From assembly GCA_017979445.1 (NCBI GenBank), contig CM030711.1, forward strand, positions 44,005,560-44,069,559: 64,000 nucleotides of DNA. Reading direction: 5' to 3'. Position 1 is the first letter of the stretch. Each line of letters begins with the position of its first letter. Below the pieces are notes generated by a model. That model did no database searches, was not told where the DNA came from, and saw only the letters and a program-made list of their open reading frames with translations. Of this stretch, positions 56,982 to 64,000 are shown piece after piece. The position numbers and the translations under genes were made by a program. The DNA is from Akebia trifoliata. Lineage: Eukaryota; Streptophyta; Magnoliopsida; Ranunculales; Lardizabalaceae.

Positions 56982-57490
56982 GGGAACGCTGAGACGAGAG
57001 TAACAGAAATTATTTCAGACTTTCATCTTCGTTTCTTCTCATCGCACCACTCGTGGTTGCAGTGGATGATAAGTATAATTCTGTACTCCAAGGAGGAAAA
57101 TAGCTATCTGACTCTCGGTCTTTGCACCAACCAGGTAGCTTACTCTTTCTGAGACTCGATGGTTTTGTTTTGTCTCTCACTCTCTCACCTATGATATATG
57201 TATGGACTTGAACATCGTTATAAACTAATCTAAAACTGTCCCGTATGGTGTACTGTAGCTACCCAACTCCTAGAAGTATATGATCCAAAGTCAATTTCGG
57301 TCTAACGTCCTATCTTCATGGGTCCCAACACTCTCGTGGTAACAACTAAGAAAATGAATTGGGCTCTCGTCTCGCTCCATGGTTTCAAAACTCGGTTTGG
57401 TTTCGCTCACTATAACGAATTATCTCGAACGAGTCAACTCGCCATTAACGAGATATAGCATTTAACTCAGTTTACAATTAGTTATTCATA
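56982..57490. other. 5' region of HST
   Basis: HST leader and promoter on the minus strand. The ~150 bases next to the ATG are T/C- and GA-rich. A TATA-like element is not obvious on the minus strand. No other gene. Confidence 0.45.
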
Positions 57491-58068
57491 TATTTATCTA
57501 TATTAGAATTTGTCTATCTCCACGGCATGGACATTAAAAGCGAAAAAATAAAAATAAAAAAATTTGAGAGATATTATTAAAAAAATAAGTTTAAGAAGTA
57601 AAAAATGAAAAATAGTAAAGTGCGTTAAAGATGAGATATAAGTAAATTAGAGAGAGTGATAAGGAAAGATAAAAAAGTGTGGTGTAGGTCGATATGACAT
57701 TTGTCCAATCACAAAATTATAGTTGAGGGAAGGTTTATTCCCAGTTCAAAAAACACAAAATTAGAGCACTCAGTTATATTTTATTATATATACTAGAATT
57801 CACGCGTGCCTATGACACATGCATCCTCTCTCGGGTTAAGGGGGGTAAAAGCAAAAAAAAAAAAAGTTAGAATAGGTGGCCGCAATTTTAACACAACCTG
57901 TGAACGCAACTCGAAAATGTGGGTTTGGGTCAAGCTTAATTGAGTTTGGGGCACTATTGAAAATTTTTAAGACTAAAAGGTAAAAGACGAAATATAATAA
58001 AGTTATAAGGGGTGAAGTATAAAAGAAATAAAATAGGTCCCACAAAACTATAATTTGATGGGGAGTCA
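57491..58068. other. AT-rich intergenic DNA
   Basis: Purine-rich low-complexity DNA, with AAAAATAAAAA runs around 57540-57700 and 57850. No gene visible. Confidence 0.4.
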
Positions 58069-58215
58069 TGTTGAAGTAACATTGAAATGTACATCTATTT
58101 TGACATTCTGATGTAGTGGTGCACACATAACCGCAAATTTTTTTCATATATGATTATGTGTGCACCACATTAAAATGTACAATCGATGTACATTTTAATG
58201 TTATTTCAGCATTAT
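58069..58215. mobile_element. Hairpin MITE (147 bp)
   Basis: The left half GTAACATTGAAATGTACATC...GTGGTGCACACATAA pairs with the right half TTATGTGTGCACCACATTAAAA...GATGTACATTTTAATGTTA. The termini read TGTTGAAGTAACAT and, in reverse complement, TGCTGAAATAACAT. No ORF. Related words occur at 39553-39642. Confidence 0.75.
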
Positions 58216-61200
58216 CCTTTGATGGGAGGGTTAAGGGCATAAAAGTGAAAGAAAAAAAAATTGGAAGGGCATTGTTAAAGAATTTTGAGGTTAAATAGAA
58301 AAAAATAATAAAATATGTTAAAAGGGTAAAAGAAAAAATATAACAAAATTAGAAAAATGAAAATAAAGTTGATGGAATAAAAAGAAAAAATATAAAGTAA
58401 CTAAAGTGGGTCCCACACAAAGGCATAAAGATTTGTGTTTTACAACTGTATCAACTTAGTTGTGTTTTATTATTATTATTATTATATATATATACGAAAA
58501 TAATTATATTTTTTTTGTAAAATGAGATAGATTAGAAGATGTTTAATCATAAAATCATATTTTATTTAGTTAATAAATATTTAAATTTTAAAAAAATTAA
58601 TTATTTTAATTAAATATACCAAATCCTAGTGGACTCAAACGAGTTTTATTAACTTGGTCATTATTTTCAAAAAATTGTCCGATTCATCTTGTTTGTCTCG
58701 CAAGATTTTGCACATATGAGACACCTTATCTATCTATCTCGTTCATGGACAACATTCAAAACCCTATCTCGCTCCCCCCACTCCCCCCAAATACGGTAGA
58801 TTAGTCATAAGACCATATTTTTATTTAAATAATATAAGTATTAAAATTATTATTTTTTAATAATACAAAAATCGGTTACCTCGACCAAATTTCATAGACT
58901 TGGACAAGATTTTCAAAACATTGCGCAAATCATCTTAGTTATGAACAGGACAACATTAGGGACGATTCACATTGAATATCCTACTCATTCTTGAACGATT
59001 CACATCGAACGTTCAGACAAGATTTGAAACCATGGCTTAGTTACTTGACAACTCAACCCATTGATCAACATCAATTACAATAAATAATAAGGCTAATCAA
59101 CTTAAAAAGACAAAATTAAATCCAAAATAGGATTAGAAAAAATCTTTCTTTCAAGATTAAAAAATAAACTACAAATAAATAAATATTAAATTAGTTAATT
59201 GATTATATATGAGATTTAAATGAGAATAAATATATTAAAAAATAATGATGAAGAGAAAAAGTTCAATTGAATTTTTTTAATTAATTAAAACGTTAAATCT
59301 ACCTTAATAAGAACGTTATCCTTATGCCTCCATGCTCCCAGTTAAGTTGAATCTCTAACTAGTTTTTTAGGGTGTTTATAAAAAGAGATTATGTGTGTGT
59401 ACATGAGTGGGAGAGAAGATGAAGGTCATAGAGTGAGAGAGGTGAGTTGAAAACTTGAGAAAGAAGAAATTAGACGAAAATAACAAAATTTATTTTATTA
59501 TTATTTTTTTTTCCGTAGATTTTCAACATGAGTGAGGTTTCAGAGTTGTTTTTTAACTTTATTTTTATCTTTTAATGTACAAAGGTGTTGAAGTTTCAAC
59601 ATGGATGTCGATAGGAGATCTAAAGAATTTGATTTTTGGAAACTACCAATTGTTTATGAGATTTAATAAATCTAAAATATATTATTTTATTTTTTTAATT
59701 TTTGAAAAACTTTCAAATAAGAGGGGATGGTCATGTAAGAACCTCAATTTTTTTTAGGGTGCCTTCGCTCAACTTAGGGACTTATTAAACAATTGCCTCA
59801 TAGTCACAAAGTCGGAATACATGTTTAAAACCGCAAGGAAAAAACTTCAAAAAAAAAAAAAAAAAAATCCTAATAAAAACAAGAAAAAAACGATAACATA
59901 TAAGAATAAAAAAAATATTAAAGATTATCAATATTTATCATACATTATATATTTATTTTACATCATCTTTATCATTCAAGAGATTGAAGATAATTGATTT
60001 TAGAGGGAGAAAATTAAGGGGTTTTTGTTTTTCATGTAGAAATTTTTGATTAATCTATAAGACAAGATCAAAGTTGGACTCTAATCAATTTTTTTTTTTA
60101 AATGTGAAGGGGGCATTTCATAAAAAATAAAAATAAAAAGCTGATGTGGACGTTTTTTTTTTATAAGGTGATTCAAAGGTACTTCAAGTATTTTATTAAA
60201 ATAGTAAAAGTTGATGTTGTCCAAATTTTTTGTAATGGTAATTTTTAATAAATATTTAAAAAAAATAAGCCTTCATGGTCATTGTCTTGTCCCTAAAAGA
60301 AACCACAAACAGAATCGTACTTTTTGTGTTATGCGTGTGGGTGTGAAAGTAGAAAAGAAAAGAAAAAAACATAAAACGTGTGGGTGTGAAAGTAAAAAAG
60401 AAAAGAAAAAAAACATAAAAAGACATTTTGAAGAAAATTTAAAAAAATCAAGATTTTCGCGATTTAAATGTTAAAATTGTGTTTTTTTTTTTTAAATGTT
60501 TTGTGACTTTTTCAAAAGTCATGTTTTTTTGACGTTTTAAACAATTACCTTATTAAACGAGTTTAAAACGCAACTTTTTCCAAGAGTCGTCGACTTTTGT
60601 TACTATGAATTGCCTAAGTAAACTTATGGTTGAGTCTACCAAAGCCAAAGTTTCATCCTTTCATATTTAAAAAAATCATAGGTTGTTTGAGATTTGAAAG
60701 TTTAAGATGAGGACTAAAATATTTACCTAAAGAGGTTGATGATGATTGGTTTTGTCGAAAAACATAAGAGATGAAAAAAGAGGTGATAGTCTTTGATTAA
60801 GATGACTTGCCTGAGACAACTCGATTTCATCCATGGACGAAATGAGATGTCAAACCAAGTTTTGAAACCATGAAACAGAATCATAAATATTCTTCAAGAC
60901 CGACTGCACATGAACCTTAAAATATAACCTCTAATTTAACTTAACTACTTGCATTTCATTATCAGTAACGTTAAGATTTAGGGTTTATTTACACTCTCGA
61001 GATTTCGTTTTCTCTATTCCTGTAAATTGTAAGCATGTTTGTCGTACAATCAAGCATTTCTCAGGTTGAAGAAGAACAATAAAAAAATCAAAGGAGTGCA
61101 ATATTTTTATTTTTATTTTGAGGGTAATCATCCTAATGGAGTGCAAAAGGAAATCTTTAAGTGATGGAGTGCAATTACTAGTGGGTGGTCCCTATTTTTC

Positions 61201-61384
61201 GCTCACTCGATAAGCATCCATGGTTTTGTACACACGTACACATCAGCTCAGTGTCCAACAGCAAGTGCAGTGGTAGAGCAATCCTAGCCCTCCGATACAT
61301 GGACTTTTCTTTATAGCCGTTGGAATCTTACCAACCGTTTAAAACCACCCAATCTTTGATTCAAATTCAGATATAGCAAACCCA
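58216..61384. other. AT-rich intergenic DNA upstream of the PPR gene
   Basis: Low-complexity A/T DNA with a T-rich to A-rich alternation, a 22-base A run near 59849, and a 43-base tandem duplication at 60331-60420. No coding sequence is recognised. The PPR promoter probably lies in the last 200 bases, where TTATAG (61311-61316) could act as a weak TATA box about 70 bases before the ATG. Confidence 0.5.
60331..60420. repeat. Tandem duplication of a ~43-base unit
   Basis: GCGTGTGGGTGTGAAAGTA followed by an AAAAGAAAAGAAAAAAA tract and CATAAAA occurs twice in succession with few changes. Non-coding. Confidence 0.8.
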
Positions 61385-62791
61385 ATGGCGGCCTTGTTTC
61401 TCTCCCCAACCCCTCACGTCCTTCAAAGCCAACATAGATTCTCTAATCTTCTCTCCAACCACTCTCAACACCAACGGCTACCTGTGTCTCTAACAGCAAC
61501 GGCACCCCTTCACCAAAAAACTGACCAACGGTCACAAATCCAACACGTGGCAGCAAATGATTGGTCATTCGAACAAAGAATGCAAGAGGCTCTCAATGTC
61601 TTGGAACTCATGGAAGCTCAAGGCATGGAGCCTGAACCGAGTTTGATCTGTATTCTCCTCAAGAGCTGTGCCGAAGCGGAGAATCTCGAATTTGGTAAAA
61701 TAATTCACTCTAAAATAATCGGAACCCAATTAGAAAAAGATATTTTTGTTGCCAATAATCTTATAAATGTTTATGCCAAATGTCGATGCTTTGAAACTGC
61801 TCGTCAATTGTTCGATAAAATGCCTTATAGAAATGCCGTCTCTTGGACTAGTATTATATCCATGTATAGTCAATCAAATTTCCCTGATAAAGCTCTTAGA
61901 TTGTACAATTTGATGAAATCGGATTCGCAGATTAGGCCGAATGTCTTTACTTATACTATAGCTTTGAATTCTTGCGCGAAAACAAGGAATTTAAAGATGG
62001 GTATTGAAATTCACGAGGATATCTTGAAGGATCGGTGCGAAAGTGATGAGTTTATTGTAACAGCATTGATTGATATGTATTCAAAGTGTGGAAGTATTGA
62101 CAATGCTCGTTTAGTGTTTGATAAGATCGATGCACCAACAATTGCCGCTTGCACCGCAATGATAGATGGCTATAACACTAATAATCGAGCTAAAGAAGCA
62201 ATGGGTTTAATTCGGAGAATCTTGGGATGGGGTTTAGATATGAAAGTGGTGAAAGATTTGGGTTTTACATGTTTGATTCGATCTTGTGTTATGGAAACGG
62301 CACTTAGACAAGGGCAGGAAATCCATGGTCACTTGATTAAATTTGGGTACCAGTTAGAAACACAAACAATGAGCTTATTTATAGTGTTGTATGAGAAATG
62401 TAATAGGATGGTTCTTGCTCGTCGCCTCTTCGATGAGTTGTTAGTGAAGAATGTGAGATTATGGGGAAGAATGATTTCGGGTTATGTGAGAAATGGTTTG
62501 AATCAAGAAGCATTGGAGCTTTACCTTGAAATGGTATGTGAGGATGTTCAACTAAACCCGTTTATACTTTCTTGGGTTCTTAATGCTTGTGTGGGTGTAT
62601 TGGGTCTGAGAGAAGGGAAAGAGATACATTCTCGCACAATTAAAACTGGGTTTGGGCTATATGAAGATAATGTGTTAGCTAGTCTGGCCAAGTTGTACTG
62701 TGAGTGTGGACTTGATGAAGAAGTTGACAAGGTTACAAAATTCCATAGAAATAAAAAATTAGAGCTACCTACGAAGGTACTGCGAATGTAA
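61385..62791 (+). CDS. Pentatricopeptide repeat protein, PLS type, intronless
   Basis: PPR proteins bind organellar RNA one base per repeat and act in editing, splicing, cleavage or stability. The single exon of 468 residues starts at ATG 61385. Residues 1 to about 50 are rich in Ser, His, Gln and Leu and poor in acidic residues, which fits a plastid or mitochondrial targeting peptide. Repeats start near residue 85 and include FVANNLINVYAKCRCFETAR, NAVSWTSIISMYSQSNFPDK, NVFTYTIALNSCAKTRNLKM, FIVTALIDMYSKCGSIDNAR, then a distinct stretch at about 280-330 and VRLWGRMISGYVRNGLNQEA, FILSWVLNACVGVLGLREGK. The alternating P, L and S repeat pattern (Y-x-K-C-G and C-A/G-K) marks the PLS subclass. There is no E+ or DYW domain: the protein ends at VLRM just after the last repeats, so it may be a short relative of editing factors. 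Confidence 0.9.
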   Translation: MAALFLSPTPHVLQSQHRFSNLLSNHSQHQRLPVSLTATAPLHQKTDQRSQIQHVAANDWSFEQRMQEALNVLELMEAQGMEPEPSLICILLKSCAEAENLEFGKIIHSKIIGTQLEKDIFVANNLINVYAKCRCFETARQLFDKMPYRNAVSWTSIISMYSQSNFPDKALRLYNLMKSDSQIRPNVFTYTIALNSCAKTRNLKMGIEIHEDILKDRCESDEFIVTALIDMYSKCGSIDNARLVFDKIDAPTIAACTAMIDGYNTNNRAKEAMGLIRRILGWGLDMKVVKDLGFTCLIRSCVMETALRQGQEIHGHLIKFGYQLETQTMSLFIVLYEKCNRMVLARRLFDELLVKNVRLWGRMISGYVRNGLNQEALELYLEMVCEDVQLNPFILSWVLNACVGVLGLREGKEIHSRTIKTGFGLYEDNVLASLAKLYCECGLDEEVDKVTKFHRNKKLELPTKVLRM

Positions 62792-64000
62792 TGTGTCTTT
62801 TCATTTTTACCCATTTTTCTTTCTTTTTTAAGGTTTGGCCTTCATTTATGTTGTATGTATCTTGGTCTGTAAAAACCCATTATGAACACTAATCGTATAT
62901 AAGCCATCTTTCATGTTTTGTTTGGTGGATAAAAGAGAGAAATAGTGAACTTCAGTCACTTATTTTGCAAAATCGGTTCGCAAATTATGTGTTCTAATTG
63001 TTATGTTGTAGATCACACAGGTTTGTGTAACTCTAAATCTGCTCCATTGGATCTGCTCAACTTGAGATTCCAAAAAATCCCATCTATTACTGGCTTGAAA
63101 AGCACTTCAGGTTGCATCAATTTAACACAGAAACTTATTACTACCTCATGGAGTGGCACATTCTCTCTTTAAAGCTGGTTTGATTAAGAAAGTTTTCAAT
63201 CTATATATTTTCTTAGTCGTCTCATTGGTTTGGAATCCATCGATGGACCTCCAGGATAAAAGTTAGATTAATTTTAATTAAGGTAACTTATTTGGTTTGT
63301 CCATAGTAGATTGGATTCTTATTGAATCTCAACATCAATAATATTGCAAAGCTTTTGCATATTGAATTGACTCATAAGGTTCCCTTCTTCTTTGCATAAT
63401 GACAATAATCCATGGAATAAAAATGTTTGAAATATTCTTATTGGTCCAATTTGAGTTAGCTCAGTAACAAACTCAGTCGAACCAACTCGACAGGCCAACT
63501 TGGAAAATCGTCTAGACTTATTAAAACGCGGCCAGAGTTTTCAGGAAGCTCAAAGGAAATATAATTCAAATTTAAAATAATTTTAGGAAATAATAAATAT
63601 AATATATATTTATTTGATTGGCTCGAGTAAACATGTGAACCATCGAGTTAACTCGACTCTGTGGTGATTGAGTGTTGATGCTGACAGACACCCAATTGCA
63701 TGGTGCATCCCAATACCATTATCGTAAAGGAGATTTTAGTGACCGAGTCACACTAATTCCAAGCTTTTTAAGCTTTAAAAAATAAGAAAAATTAAGAAGA
63801 GATGAAGAAAGATGACCCTTTCAATCTACATTGGACGGCAACCATGCAGATGTATTGATTCTGATCTTTCTATATAAATGGAACTTAATGCATCCATGTT
63901 TACATCCCAAAATCATTCTCATTCTCTTGAATCAGTGATCCCATTTATTTGAATTTGGACGAAAGAACGAATGAGAAACCAATTTCGATCAATTCGGAGT
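62792..64000. other. Intergenic DNA to window end
   Basis: 3' UTR of the PPR gene, then AT-rich DNA. GAGT-rich words (CAACTCGAC, GTTAACTCGACT) at 63480-63660 suggest a decayed non-autonomous element. A TATATAAATG at 63871-63880 followed by an ATG at 63971 could begin another plus-strand gene, but only ten codons are visible. Confidence 0.4.
63871..63880 (+). promoter_or_regulatory. Possible TATA box of a gene beyond the window
   Basis: TATATAAATG is a good TATA consensus. It is followed by a pyrimidine-rich leader and an ATG 91 bases later (63971-63973) that stays open to the window end. It is only a candidate, as no conserved protein sequence is available. Confidence 0.3.

Overview
The window is plant nuclear DNA, most likely from a eudicot. 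It is AT-rich with long introns, GT-AG splice junctions and abundant plant-type transposons, and it carries four recognisable plant genes. The species cannot be told from the sequence.

Layout. (1) Positions 612-27818, plus strand: the 3' portion (19 exons, 1096 codons) of RRP5, a large nucleolar ribosome-biogenesis protein with S1 and HAT repeats. Its N-terminal part lies before the window. Its introns are full of transposons: LINE fragments in intron 7, a 10.7 kb Tat-lineage Ty3/gypsy element in the 13 kb intron 9 (with a nested solo LTR and an antisense extra ORF), and a hAT-like MITE and a Ty1/copia relic in intron 11. (2) 28590-33545: a nearly full-length, inactivated LINE with a 12-bp target-site duplication. 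(3) 33560-39730: a gene-free stretch built of tandem repeats, a 1.26 kb foldback palindrome, several MITEs and a SINE. (4) 39750-43749, plus strand: an IQM-type calmodulin-binding (IQ motif) protein whose N-terminal coding exon carries a frameshift and a stop. (5) 44270-56981, minus strand: plastid homogentisate solanesyltransferase (HST, ten exons), which makes the plastoquinone precursor. Intron 1 holds an unusual LTR element whose two LTRs face each other inside a perfect 5-bp target duplication. (6) 56982-61384: AT-rich intergenic DNA with one clear hairpin MITE. (7) 61385-62791, plus strand: an intronless PLS-type pentatricopeptide repeat protein, followed by intergenic DNA.

The genes do not form a pathway. 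RRP5 works in the nucleolus, HST in the plastid envelope, the PPR protein probably in organelle RNA metabolism, and the IQM protein in calcium signalling. IQM and HST converge, with stop codons only about 520 bp apart. RRP5 and HST are also near neighbours in Arabidopsis (from memory, AT3G11964 and AT3G11945), so their closeness here looks like retained microsynteny.

The most unusual items are the inverted-LTR element in HST intron 1, the foldback at 34.7-36.0 kb, a three-copy MITE family with two internal hairpins, and the broken N-terminus of the IQM gene.
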